This document shows positions 32,424 through 40,286 of a stretch of DNA of 40,304 nucleotides, in pieces. The DNA is taken from positions 1 to 40,304 of the forward strand of contig NZ_JACSIT010000068.1 of the NCBI RefSeq assembly GCF_014349155.1. The letters are read 5' to 3'. The position numbers and the translations under genes were made by a program. Below the pieces are notes generated by a model that saw only the letters and a program-made list of their open reading frames with translations, was not told where the DNA came from and ran no database searches. Each line of letters begins with the position of its first letter. The first letter of the stretch is position 1. The DNA is from Neolewinella lacunae. Lineage in GTDB: Bacteria; Bacteroidota; Bacteroidia; Chitinophagales; Saprospiraceae.

Positions 32424-33263
32424 ATGACTAAATCGCTTTCTGTTCCATCCCTGGAGTGGGTCCTCGTTACCGGAGGTAGCCACGGTATTGGTCGTGCCCT
32501 CGCGCTCGAGTGTGTCCGCCGCGGCATGGCCATCGCCGTAGTGGCCTTGCCCAACCAGGACCTCCGCCACTTCGAAGAAGAACTGGCCGCCACCCCCGGC
32601 ACCGTTTTCGCCACCCTGGGCCTCAACCTCGTAGAGCCCGGGGCGGTAGAGACCATCCAGCAGTGGCTCCAGCACAGCGACATCCGCCTGAAGTACCTCA
32701 TCAACAACGCCGGATTCGGGCGGGGCGGACTCTTCGAAAACACCGCCTGGCGCGAGTACAGCACGATGCTGCAACTCAATAACCAGGTGATGGTAGAGCT
32801 CACCTATGCCCTGCTGCCCGAGCTGAAACGCACCCGCGGGGGCATCCTCAACCTCAGCAGCGTGGAGGCCACCCTGCCGCTGCCTTACAAGTCGGTCTAC
32901 ACCGGCACCAAGGCCTTCGTCTACAACTATTCTTTGGCCCTGCGCCAGGAATTCAAGCACTACGGCATCAGCGTTTCCGTGCTCTGCCCCGGCCCGGTCA
33001 TCACCAATGAAGACGGCCTCAAGCGGGTCAAAGCCATGGGCACCCTGGCCAAAATTGCCGTCACCATGCCCGAAGACCTGGCCGGCGAGGCGATTGGCGG
33101 CATGCTGCGGGGCAAAGACGTCATCCGCCCGGGCCTGCTCGTCAAATTCATGGCCTTCCTCGGTAAGCTGTTCCCCCGCCGCGTCAAACTGCACTTGCTC
33201 GAAAAAATGTTCTCCAAATACCGGGAGGCCCCGCAGGCGGAAGAGGCAGTAGCCGTGCGCTAA
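32424..33263 (+). CDS. Short-chain dehydrogenase/reductase (SDR)
   Basis: 279 aa from the ATG at 32424 (MTKSLSVPSLEWVLVTGGSHGIG). Rossmann nucleotide-binding TGGSHGIG (16-23), LINNAGFGRGG, NLSSVEA (catalytic Ser region), and YTGTKAF (catalytic Tyr and Lys). Classical NAD(P)-dependent SDR; the C-terminal VKFMAFLGKLFPRRVKLHLLEKMF is amphipathic and membrane-leaning, as in lipid-acting members. The substrate is not determinable. Placement beside fabH hints at lipid metabolism, but the genes are divergent. Confidence 0.88.
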   Translation: MTKSLSVPSLEWVLVTGGSHGIGRALALECVRRGMAIAVVALPNQDLRHFEEELAATPGTVFATLGLNLVEPGAVETIQQWLQHSDIRLKYLINNAGFGRGGLFENTAWREYSTMLQLNNQVMVELTYALLPELKRTRGGILNLSSVEATLPLPYKSVYTGTKAFVYNYSLALRQEFKHYGISVSVLCPGPVITNEDGLKRVKAMGTLAKIAVTMPEDLAGEAIGGMLRGKDVIRPGLLVKFMAFLGKLFPRRVKLHLLEKMFSKYREAPQAEEAVAVR

Positions 33264-33297
33264 ATAGCTTGGATCAGGTCAGGGCAGCGCTTCTTTG

Positions 33298-33315
33298 GGG
33301 CGCGGCCGCAGGTGC
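33298..33315 (-). repeat. Dispersed 18-bp motif, copy 8
   Basis: Minus strand reads GCACCTGCGGCCGCGCCC. Intergenic, 34 bp after the SDR stop. Confidence 0.75.
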
Positions 33316-33419
33316 AAAGTATGTCCCGTTGAGAGCTAGGGACGGTTAAGGCAAGCTCTTACTCATCTGCTGTATTTATCAGGAAGTAAAAACCCTAACA
33401 GGCTCTTAGTACCTTGGCC

Positions 33420-34277
33420 TTACTGTCGCAACAATTGCTTAGTCCAATAGCGCCCATTTCGATCCTGCAGCCGCAAAACGTACCAACCCGGCGGCAATTC
33501 TCCCAACGGTAGTTGTTGGGGGATGCGGGCATAATGGCGGAGGTGACGGCCCTGGGCGTCGAAGAGGTCCAAGGCGCGGCCACTGCCGAGGAGGGTGCCT
33601 TCCAGTTGGAGAAAACTTCCCGTAGCTGGGTTTGGATAGATCGTAAGCTGGTCTGGAGTAGCTACCTCGGGGGTGGTAGAATTGGGGTTGTCTTTAATAA
33701 ACCCAATCCAATATCGATAAATCGTGTCTCCGGTTGAGGTAATCATAATATTGGAAGTCCTCCGCATGGTGGCACTTCCTACACCAGGTTTACCAAACCC
33801 TAAGTTTAGAGGTGTAAAACCTAATGCCGTTGTATCATCTGATGAATCATACCAAAAACCAAAATCGATTGCTGTGATAATGGAATGAGCAATCCTTGGA
33901 TCATCTGTTTCGCCAACGGTGGACCAAGATACCTCGATAGGCCAGTTGCCAGCAGTAACGTCTAAAGGAACTATTGCTCCATTTGCATCACTATATGGAA
34001 TTATATTTCTTTTGCTCTCATAAGCTAATCCCGAAGTTTGATTTACAAAACTTATTCGGACATCCAGGCTATCATTTATGGGAATATCAGAAATATCTGG
34101 CCCATCATATTGAGCATCGTAGAAATAGGTGGCATCTTCGGCCGCGCCCGTATAGACGGTGTCTCTATTCCCGTTGGCATCGGTAAAGACGAAGGTCATA
34201 ACAAAATCCTGCGCGTGTATGGGCAATCCAATGCACAAGCAAAGAAAAACGAGTATTGATTTTTGGAGAACCTTCAT
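33420..34277 (-). CDS. Tandem T9SS cargo protein, paralogue 4 (last of the array)
   Basis: 285 aa. Signal peptide MKVLQKSILVFLCLCIGLPIHA, conserved N-terminal beta segment (QDFVMTFVFTDANGNRDTVYTGA), a variable centre, then GFTPLNLGFGKPGVGSATMRR and a type A T9SS sorting domain (PNPATGSFLQLEG through GWYVLRLQDRNGRYWTKQLLRQ). It should be exported and attached to or released from the surface. This copy is the most divergent in the centre (ISFVNQTSGLAYESKRNIIPYS; ITAIDFGFWYDSSDDTTALG). No function is known. Its last 213 bp are identical to those of the first gene in the array, consistent with gene conversion. Confidence 0.85.
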   Translation of the reverse strand: MKVLQKSILVFLCLCIGLPIHAQDFVMTFVFTDANGNRDTVYTGAAEDATYFYDAQYDGPDISDIPINDSLDVRISFVNQTSGLAYESKRNIIPYSDANGAIVPLDVTAGNWPIEVSWSTVGETDDPRIAHSIITAIDFGFWYDSSDDTTALGFTPLNLGFGKPGVGSATMRRTSNIMITSTGDTIYRYWIGFIKDNPNSTTPEVATPDQLTIYPNPATGSFLQLEGTLLGSGRALDLFDAQGRHLRHYARIPQQLPLGELPPGWYVLRLQDRNGRYWTKQLLRQ

Positions 34278-34302
34278 GATTTACTGTTTTAGTACCTTGG
34301 CT

Positions 34303-35157
34303 TTACTGTCGCAACAATTGCTTAGTCCAATAGCGCCCATTACGATCCTGTAGCCGCAAAACGTACCAACCCGGCGGCAATTCTCCCAACGGTAGTTGTT
34401 GAGGGATGCGCGCATAATGGCGAAGGTGACGGCCCTGGGCGTCGAGGAGGTCAAGGGCGCGGCCGCTGGCGAGGAGGCTGCCTTCCAGCTGGAGAAAACT
34501 TCCCGTAGCTGGGTTCGGATAAAGCGTGAGTTGGTCCGCGGTAGCTACCTCGGGGGAGGTAGAATTGGGGTTGTCTTGGACAAAGCCTATAAAATATCGG
34601 TAGATGGTGTCTCCCATTGAGGTCGTCACAGAATAACCAGACCTGCGAAAGGTGGCACTACCTACACCGGGTTTGCCGAATCCTAAGTTCAGCGGTGTGA
34701 AGCCTAATCCCGCCGTAGTATCATCCGATTCTCCCCAAAAGGCAGGAGAGTTTTCAGTGAAAACGGAACTGGCGATTCTCGGATCATTCGTTACGCCAAC
34801 GGTTGACCAAGAGACCTCGATGGGCCAATCATCAGAAATAACCTCTACATCAATGACTACTCCTCCAGCATCATAATGAACAATGTTTCTTTTGCTTACA
34901 TAATCCAATTCTGGGACGAAGCCACAAACCTTTAATCGGACGTCAAGGCCACTATTTATGGGGGTGTCAGAAATGTCTGGCCCATCGTATTGAGCATCAT
35001 AAAAGTAGCTTGCATCTTCGGCCGCGCCCGTATAGACGGTGTCCTTATTGCCATTGGCATTAGTAAAGACGAAGGTCATAACAAAGTCCTGCGCGTGTAC
35101 GGATAATCCAATGCACAAGCAAAGAAAAATTGATATTGATTTTTGGAGAACCTTCAT
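34303..35157 (-). CDS. Tandem T9SS cargo protein, paralogue 3
   Basis: 284 aa with the same plan as its neighbours: signal peptide ending SVHAQ, conserved opening, T9SS sorting domain. The centre carries the block GFVPELDYVSKRNIVHYDAG shared with the first gene (36066-36911) and absent from the adjacent paralogues. Its RRSGYSVTTSMGDTIYRY block is shared with the upstream neighbour (35183-36040). It is thus a mosaic of the others. The sorting domain differs slightly (SLLASGRALDLLD). Confidence 0.85.
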   Translation of the reverse strand: MKVLQKSISIFLCLCIGLSVHAQDFVMTFVFTNANGNKDTVYTGAAEDASYFYDAQYDGPDISDTPINSGLDVRLKVCGFVPELDYVSKRNIVHYDAGGVVIDVEVISDDWPIEVSWSTVGVTNDPRIASSVFTENSPAFWGESDDTTAGLGFTPLNLGFGKPGVGSATFRRSGYSVTTSMGDTIYRYFIGFVQDNPNSTSPEVATADQLTLYPNPATGSFLQLEGSLLASGRALDLLDAQGRHLRHYARIPQQLPLGELPPGWYVLRLQDRNGRYWTKQLLRQ

Positions 35158-35182
35158 GATTTACTCTTTTAGCACCTTGGCT

Positions 35183-36040
35183 TTACTGTCGCAACAATTG
35201 CTTAGTCCAATAGCGCCCACTTCGATCTTGCAGCCGCAAAACGTACCAACCCGGCGGCAATTCTCCCACCGGAAGTTGTTGGGGGATGCGCGCATAATGG
35301 CGGAGGTGACGGCCCAGGGCGTCGAAGAGGTCCAAGGCGCGGCCACTGCCGAGGAGGGTGCCTTCCAATTGGAGGAAACTTCCCGTAGCTGGGTTCGGAT
35401 AGAGCGTGAGTTGGTCCGGGGTAGCTACCTCGGGAGAGGTAGAATTGGGGTTGTCTTGGACAAAGCCTATCCAATATCGGTAAATGGTGTCTCCCATTGA
35501 GGTCGTCACGCTATTACCAGACCTGCGAATGGTGGCACTACCTACACCGGGTTTACCAAATCCTAAGTTCAGGGGTGTGAACCCTAATCCCGCCGTAGTA
35601 TCATTCGATTCTCCCCAGAAGCCAGGAGTGTTTTCAGTGAAAACGGAATTGGCGATTCTCGGATCATTCGTTACGCCAACGGTGGACCAAGAGACCTCAA
35701 TGGGCCAGTTGTCAGAGATAACATTTACGGTAATTAATGATCCATTAGCATCATTATACTGAATTATATTTCTTTTGCTTGTATAACCTATTTCCCACAC
35801 TCCGCCAAGTTTCGTTAATCGAACGTCAAGGTCATCATTTATGGGAGTATCAGAAATATCTGGCCCATCGTATTGTGCATCGAAAGAAGTGCTTGCATCT
35901 TCGGCCGCGCCCGTATAGACGGTGTCCTTGTTACCATTGGCATCGGTAAAGACGAAGGTCATAACAAAGTCCTGCGCGTGTACGGGCAATCCAATACACA
36001 AGCAAAGAAAAAATGATATTGATTGTTGGAGAACCTTCAT
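35183..36040 (-). CDS. Tandem T9SS cargo protein, paralogue 2
   Basis: 285 aa. Signal peptide MKVLQQSISFFLCLCIGLPVHA. The variable centre is its own at LTKLGGVWEIGYTSKRNIIQYNDANGSL, while VFTENTPGFWGESNDTTAGLG and RRSGNSVTTSMGDTIYRY are shared with neighbours. The sorting domain is conserved, with small changes (FDALGRHL, PVGELPPG, RSGRYW). Separated from the flanking paralogues by the standard 25-bp spacer, so probably one transcript. Confidence 0.85.
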   Translation of the reverse strand: MKVLQQSISFFLCLCIGLPVHAQDFVMTFVFTDANGNKDTVYTGAAEDASTSFDAQYDGPDISDTPINDDLDVRLTKLGGVWEIGYTSKRNIIQYNDANGSLITVNVISDNWPIEVSWSTVGVTNDPRIANSVFTENTPGFWGESNDTTAGLGFTPLNLGFGKPGVGSATIRRSGNSVTTSMGDTIYRYWIGFVQDNPNSTSPEVATPDQLTLYPNPATGSFLQLEGTLLGSGRALDLFDALGRHLRHYARIPQQLPVGELPPGWYVLRLQDRSGRYWTKQLLRQ

Positions 36041-36065
36041 GATTTACTGTTTTAGTGCCTTGGCT

Positions 36066-36911
36066 TTACTGTCGCAACAATTGCTTAGTCCAATAGCGCC
36101 CATTTCGATCCTGCAGCCGCAAAACGTACCAACCCGGCGGCAATTCTCCCAACGGTAGTTGTTGGGGGATGCGGGCATAATGGCGGAGGTGACGGCCCTG
36201 GGCGTCGAAGAGGTCCAAGGCGCGGCCACTGCCGAGGAGGGTGCCTTCCAGTTGGAGAAAACTTCCCGTAGCTGGGTTCGGATAGAGCGTTAGTTGGTCC
36301 GGGGCAGCAACCTCGGGGGAGATAGAATTGGGGTTGTCTTGAACAAAGTCTATCCAATATCGGTAAATGGTGTCTCCCATTGTGGGAATACCCGAGGTCC
36401 GGCGAAACGTGGCATTTCCAGCACCAGGTTTACCAAATCCTAAGTTCAGCGGTGTGTAGCCTAATCCCGCCGTAGTATCATTCGATTCTGACAAGCCAGG
36501 AGTATTTTCAGTGAAAACGGAATTGGCAATTCTCGGATCACTCGTTACGCCAACGGTTGACCAAGAGACCTCGATGGGCCAATCATCAGAAATAATATCT
36601 ACTGAAATTGCTACTCCTCCAGCATCATAATGAACAATGTTTCTTTTGCTTACATAATCCAATTCTGGGACGAAGCCATAACCCCTTAATCGGACGTCAA
36701 GGCCACTATTTATGGGGGTATCAGAAATATCTGGCCCATCGTATTGAGCATCATAAAGGACGCTTGCATCTTCGGCCGCGCCCGTATATACGGTATCTTT
36801 ATTGCCATTTGCATTAGTAAAGACGAAGGTCATAACAAAGTCCTGCGCGTGTACGGGCAATCCAATGCACAAGCAAAGAAAAATGGATATTGATTTTTGG
36901 AGAAGCTTCAT
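36066..36911 (-). CDS. Tandem T9SS cargo protein, paralogue 1 (first of the array)
   Basis: 281 aa, promoter-proximal gene of the array. Signal peptide MKLLQKSISIFLCLCIGLPVHA. The centre shares FVPELDYVSKRNIVHYDAGG with paralogue 3. It lacks the FWGE part (TPGLSESNDTTAGLG) and has a shortened loop (RRTSGIPTMGDTIYRY). The sorting domain (PNPATGSFLQLEGTLLGSGRALDLFDAQG) is the same as in paralogue 4. No catalytic motif is visible. A role in surface interaction, such as binding or recognition, is a guess from the conserved frame with variable centre. Confidence 0.85.
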   Translation of the reverse strand: MKLLQKSISIFLCLCIGLPVHAQDFVMTFVFTNANGNKDTVYTGAAEDASVLYDAQYDGPDISDTPINSGLDVRLRGYGFVPELDYVSKRNIVHYDAGGVAISVDIISDDWPIEVSWSTVGVTSDPRIANSVFTENTPGLSESNDTTAGLGYTPLNLGFGKPGAGNATFRRTSGIPTMGDTIYRYWIDFVQDNPNSISPEVAAPDQLTLYPNPATGSFLQLEGTLLGSGRALDLFDAQGRHLRHYARIPQQLPLGELPPGWYVLRLQDRNGRYWTKQLLRQ

Positions 36912-37234
36912 GATTTACTGTTGTAACACCTTGAAAGAAGGTAAGAGGTAAGAGGTAAATTCATGATTTGGGTTTATTTAAGTGAGAGTACCTGCTTGGC
37001 TTTTGGGCAAGCGTCGAGGGAACACTAAATAAAGTGAATCTCAGCAATGCACTAAAAAAACCAAACGGGCTTGCTGTTTTCAAAGATACCTATTTATCTT
37101 GGTTCTTCCAAATAAAAATGTATTCGATGGGGCTTTTTTGGGACAAAGAGGTAGAAAACGAGCATGCGAAGAATCGCAGAGCTTGGATGGCTCAACTATG
37201 AAATAGGCTTTCCCAAGCAAAAAAACACCAAACC
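36912..37234. other. Upstream region of the tandem array
   Basis: 323 bp without a supported gene. It holds a partial array spacer (36912-36933), a GGTAAGA microsatellite (about 36939-36957), and AT-rich sequence where the array's promoter should be. I could not identify a convincing -33/-7 pair. Confidence 0.5.
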
Positions 37235-38098
37235 CTAAGGCTGAAAGTAATTCCCAATCCCCGTCATCTCTTCGCTCATTTCCCAGAGGATGCGCGCCTC
37301 GTCGCGGTCGTACGAGCTGGAAAAGGATTTCTTGGGTTGGCAGTTGTCCCAGTAAAGCCCAGATTGCTCCGCTAAGCCTGGTTCCGTCGCCAGGTAAATG
37401 CTCGTGGCTGCCCCTTGGGCCGGAGTTTTGTTGCCACTCATCCGCCGCCGGACTTTCCAGGCCAGGCTGTGCAGCCAGGTATTGCCCTTCAGGCCGATGT
37501 CCGTCTGCACCAAACCGGGCTGAACGGCAAAGATGGCGGGGTCTTGAGACTTGCGGCGGCGTTCGTATTCGTAGCAAAACAAGACGTTGGCCAGCTTACT
37601 CTGGGCGTAAGAGCGCAGGCCGTGGTAGTTGCCGTCGAGGTTGATGTTATCGAAGAACATGCCCTTGATCTGCTTGTGGCTGTCGGAGGCAACACAGACG
37701 ATGCGGCCGTCGGCGGAGCGGCGCAGCGCGGGCAAGAGCAAGTGGCTCAGCAAAAAGTAGGCGAGGTGATTGACCGCGAAGGTTTTTTCTACCCCCTCGG
37801 CCGTCAGTTCCTGCTGGGAATTCCAGACGCCAGCGTTGTTGATCAGCACATCGAGGGTAGGGGCCAGGGTGCGCACCTCTTCGGCCAGGCGGGCAACTTC
37901 GGCGAGCTGGCCCAGGTCGGCCATCACGATTTTGACTTGGGCGGAGGGCTGTTCGGCCAGGATTTGGTCGCGGGCAGCCTCGGTCTTGGCGCGGTTGCGG
38001 CCGTGGAGCAAAACGGTGTAGCCCCGGGCGGCGAGGTCTTGGGCGGTAGCAAAGCCGATGCCAGCGGTGGCACCGGTAATCAGGACGGTTTTGGACAT
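37235..38098 (-). CDS. SDR, retinol-dehydrogenase-like
   Basis: 287 aa from the start at 38098 (MSKTVLITGATAGIG); the longer frame adds 16 residues that overlap xseB. Nucleotide-binding GATAGIG (9-15), LINNAGVW, NHLAYFLL, IVCVASDSHK (Ser), YAQSKLANVLF (Tyr and Lys), FAVQPGLVQTDIG. The long C-terminal part (PAQGAATSIYLATEPGLAEQSGLYWDN) is typical of the retinol dehydrogenase/WW-oxidoreductase-like group acting on lipophilic alcohols or ketones. Starts 4 bp after xseB on the same strand, so co-transcribed. Confidence 0.88.
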   Translation of the reverse strand: MSKTVLITGATAGIGFATAQDLAARGYTVLLHGRNRAKTEAARDQILAEQPSAQVKIVMADLGQLAEVARLAEEVRTLAPTLDVLINNAGVWNSQQELTAEGVEKTFAVNHLAYFLLSHLLLPALRRSADGRIVCVASDSHKQIKGMFFDNINLDGNYHGLRSYAQSKLANVLFCYEYERRRKSQDPAIFAVQPGLVQTDIGLKGNTWLHSLAWKVRRRMSGNKTPAQGAATSIYLATEPGLAEQSGLYWDNCQPKKSFSSSYDRDEARILWEMSEEMTGIGNYFQP

Positions 38099-38102
38099 AG
38101 GA

Positions 38103-38285
38103 TTATTCGCTGGTGTTGGCCAGTGCGGAGAGTTTGTCTTCCACATCGCGCAGCTGGGCCCGGCAGGCGGCCACGAGGGCTTCGGCGCGGGCTACGCGGG
38201 CGTAGAGCTGATCGATGTCGGCCGGCACTTCCTGCAATTGGGCCAACAGGCTTTCCAGTTCGGCAATGGCTTCGGCGTAAGACAT
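38103..38285 (-). CDS. xseB: Exodeoxyribonuclease VII small subunit
   Basis: 60 aa starting at MSYAEAIAELESLLAQLQ (38285); an ATG 6 bp upstream is an alternative. It has the two-helix pattern of XseB: a first helix YAEAIAELESLLAQL, DIDQLYARVARAEALVAACRAQLRDVEDKLSAL in the second. XseB binds the large subunit XseA, which degrades single-stranded DNA. In most genomes xseA lies directly upstream. Here an IS1182 element begins 114 bp upstream, so xseA, if present, is beyond it. Confidence 0.88.
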   Translation of the reverse strand: MSYAEAIAELESLLAQLQEVPADIDQLYARVARAEALVAACRAQLRDVEDKLSALANTSE

Positions 38286-38291
38286 AAACAA

Positions 38292-38338
38292 AGGAGTAAG
38301 GGGGGAAAGGAGTAAAGGGGGGGAAAGGAGTAAAGGAA
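38292..38338. repeat. Polypurine repeat, third locus
   Basis: GGAGTAAAGGGGGGGAAAGG-type units, complement of the polypyrimidine repeats at 15770-15861 and 31004-31036. It sits immediately upstream of xseB. Confidence 0.8.
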
Positions 38339-38404
38339 TATGGCAGTAATGGAATCAGGGACCAAAGTACCACTATCCCAGCACTTTCGCAGCCTGCCCT
38401 CCCT

Positions 38405-38422
38405 GGGGCCGTCTAAAAAGTC
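38405..38422. repeat. IS1182 terminal inverted repeat, left
   Basis: GGGGCCGTCTAAAAAGTC, perfect reverse complement of 40287-40304. Confidence 0.92.
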
Positions 38423-38575
38423 AGCCCCAAAGCTGTGGGGTGCGCCACGGTGGCTGTGCTGGTTGCGTTCTGACACATTTAAGAAAAAATATGTGTTCCT
38501 TTTTTGGGCCTCCCCACATGCTGGGTGGGCCTTCAGGGAGTTAAAAATGCCGTCTAGACGGATTTTTGGGCCGTT

Positions 38576-40216
38576 TTAGGTCATTTGGGCCCTTTGTACG
38601 ACCGGAGTAAGCAGACTACGCCCTTGCTCAATCGATAATTTATGTAATCGACGAAGATTTGTGGCTATCGAAAGGAGGCCCATCTCAATGTTAACCCCCG
38701 TAAGTCCCTTTAGTGTAAACCGACGTCTTCCCAGATTGGCCTTCAAGTTGCCAAAGAAGCCCTCGACTTCTGCGTTACGGCGCAGGCACTTTGCTCTACC
38801 CTCTTTCGTGCTCAGACGAGCTCGGGCTTGCTGGCGATAGCTTTGACCTTTGTGGCTAATGGTTACCACTCGGTTGCCGTCTTGTTTATGACACATCCCG
38901 CGCAAGGGGCAGCCTATGCAATTGACGGCTTTGTACTTACTTGTTTCACGGATATACCCACTTGCTGTTTTCTCCTCTCCCTCTCCACAATACGTCATAT
39001 GCTGACCCATGGGGCATATCAGCACATTTTGCTCTTCGTTATAGTATAACTGGCTTGGCGCAAATGGCGCTTTAAGTACTCCTTGCTCTTCCTTGTAATA
39101 GCCCGGGTATTTGAGGTAGGCTTCTATCTCCTTGCCCTCACAATAGCGATAGGCCTCTTCGTTGCCATACCCCGCATCGGCTGTAATGGCCTTGGGCAAG
39201 TTCAATCCGATTTGGCTTAAGATCGATTCGGTGTCTTCAAGATGAGGAATGAGGCAGGCCGCATCAGAAGGCGTCTGGTGCATTGTCCAGTTTACAACAA
39301 AGTGGTTTTCCGTTCCCACTTGAGCATTGTAGCCGGGTTTTAGCTCCCCGTTGCCCAAGTGGTCGTCTTTGGGCCTCATGAACGTAGCACCATGATCCGT
39401 TTTAGAGTAAGACGACCGATCTCCCAGTAATTCTTGCTGGCGCTCATATTCCTGGAGTTTGGGCAAGGACTTGCTCTCCAGGTTTTTCAGTTTTGTCTTT
39501 GCCTTTTTGACCTCTTTGGCTTCCTCCTTGGTGCTGGGGGACTGACTTTCTAAGGCTTTGTTGAGTCGATCAATCGTTTCTTGGACTGCTGCACTGTCGC
39601 TGAGTTTGTCCCCTTGATCATCCCCATCGGCAGCTTGCTCATCCTCTTTATCCGCTTTTTCACATAAAGCGTCAATCTGAGAAACGATCATCCCTATCTG
39701 GTCTAGCACCGACTTCTTGTAACGCTCAACGTTTGACTTCCAAACGAAGGTGTACCGGCCAGCTACTGACTCCAGTATAGTGCCATCTAAAAAGTAATCA
39801 TCCAGCTTGACATAGCCTTGTTCATGTAAAGTCAACAAAACGTGGGCAAACACTTCCTTTACCCGGCCACCCATGCGGTGCTTGCGAAAGTTATTGATCG
39901 TATTGTGATCGGGAGTGGACATCCCACTTAGCCACATGTAGCACACGTTCTCATAGCAAGCCTTCTCAATCGAACGAGATGAGTACACCCGATCAGAATA
40001 GGCATAAACCAACACCTTAAGCAGCATCCGAGGAGAGTACGCGCTACTGCCACCTCCTAAATAGGTGCTTAGGATCGAATCAATGTTCATCCCATCTATA
40101 ATCTGGCTGATCAGCCGCGCCTTATGATGAGGCGGTACCATGTCGGCAAGATGTGGAGGGAATAGCAAGCCTTGGTTCTGGAGGTCAGGCTTGAAAACTG
40201 CTCTTTTTGTGCTCAT
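38576..40216 (-). CDS. IS1182-family transposase
   Basis: 546-aa DDE transposase that mobilises the 1900-bp element. The N-terminal DUF772-type region (SPRMLLKVLVYAYSDRVYSSRSIEKAC) is typical of IS1182/IS5-like enzymes. Catalytic residues: D144 in YFLDGTILES, D347 in ITADAGYG, E485 in NAEVEGFFGNLK. A long Lys/Glu coiled-coil insertion at about 160-265 lies between the first and second Asp. A Cys-containing region (CIGCPLRGMCHK) precedes the final Glu. The frame is intact. Start ATG at 40216, stop at 38576-38578. Confidence 0.95.
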   Translation of the reverse strand: MSTKRAVFKPDLQNQGLLFPPHLADMVPPHHKARLISQIIDGMNIDSILSTYLGGGSSAYSPRMLLKVLVYAYSDRVYSSRSIEKACYENVCYMWLSGMSTPDHNTINNFRKHRMGGRVKEVFAHVLLTLHEQGYVKLDDYFLDGTILESVAGRYTFVWKSNVERYKKSVLDQIGMIVSQIDALCEKADKEDEQAADGDDQGDKLSDSAAVQETIDRLNKALESQSPSTKEEAKEVKKAKTKLKNLESKSLPKLQEYERQQELLGDRSSYSKTDHGATFMRPKDDHLGNGELKPGYNAQVGTENHFVVNWTMHQTPSDAACLIPHLEDTESILSQIGLNLPKAITADAGYGNEEAYRYCEGKEIEAYLKYPGYYKEEQGVLKAPFAPSQLYYNEEQNVLICPMGQHMTYCGEGEEKTASGYIRETSKYKAVNCIGCPLRGMCHKQDGNRVVTISHKGQSYRQQARARLSTKEGRAKCLRRNAEVEGFFGNLKANLGRRRFTLKGLTGVNIEMGLLSIATNLRRLHKLSIEQGRSLLTPVVQRAQMT

Positions 40217-40286
40217 CGGCTACGGGGATGGGAACAGCCTCAAAATACTACTTTTTCGTATTTTGTACCAGAATGCCCCCCTAGTA

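Larger units (their letters stand above)
33395..36933 (-). repeat. Tandem gene array: four paralogues with 25-bp spacers
   Basis: Four units of about 880 bp in head-to-tail order. The 25-bp spacers (34278-34302, 35158-35182, 36041-36065) are near-identical, GATTTACTNTTTTAGNRCCT plus TGGCT. Traces of the spacer also follow the last gene (33395-33419) and precede the first (36912-36933), the mark of past unequal recombination. The 3' 213 bp of the first and last genes (36066-36278 and 33420-33632) are identical. Confidence 0.9.

Noticed and set aside
33420..36911. Diversity-generating retroelement acting on the variable centres
   Set aside because: No reverse transcriptase or template repeat in the window. 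The shared blocks point to recombination between paralogues.
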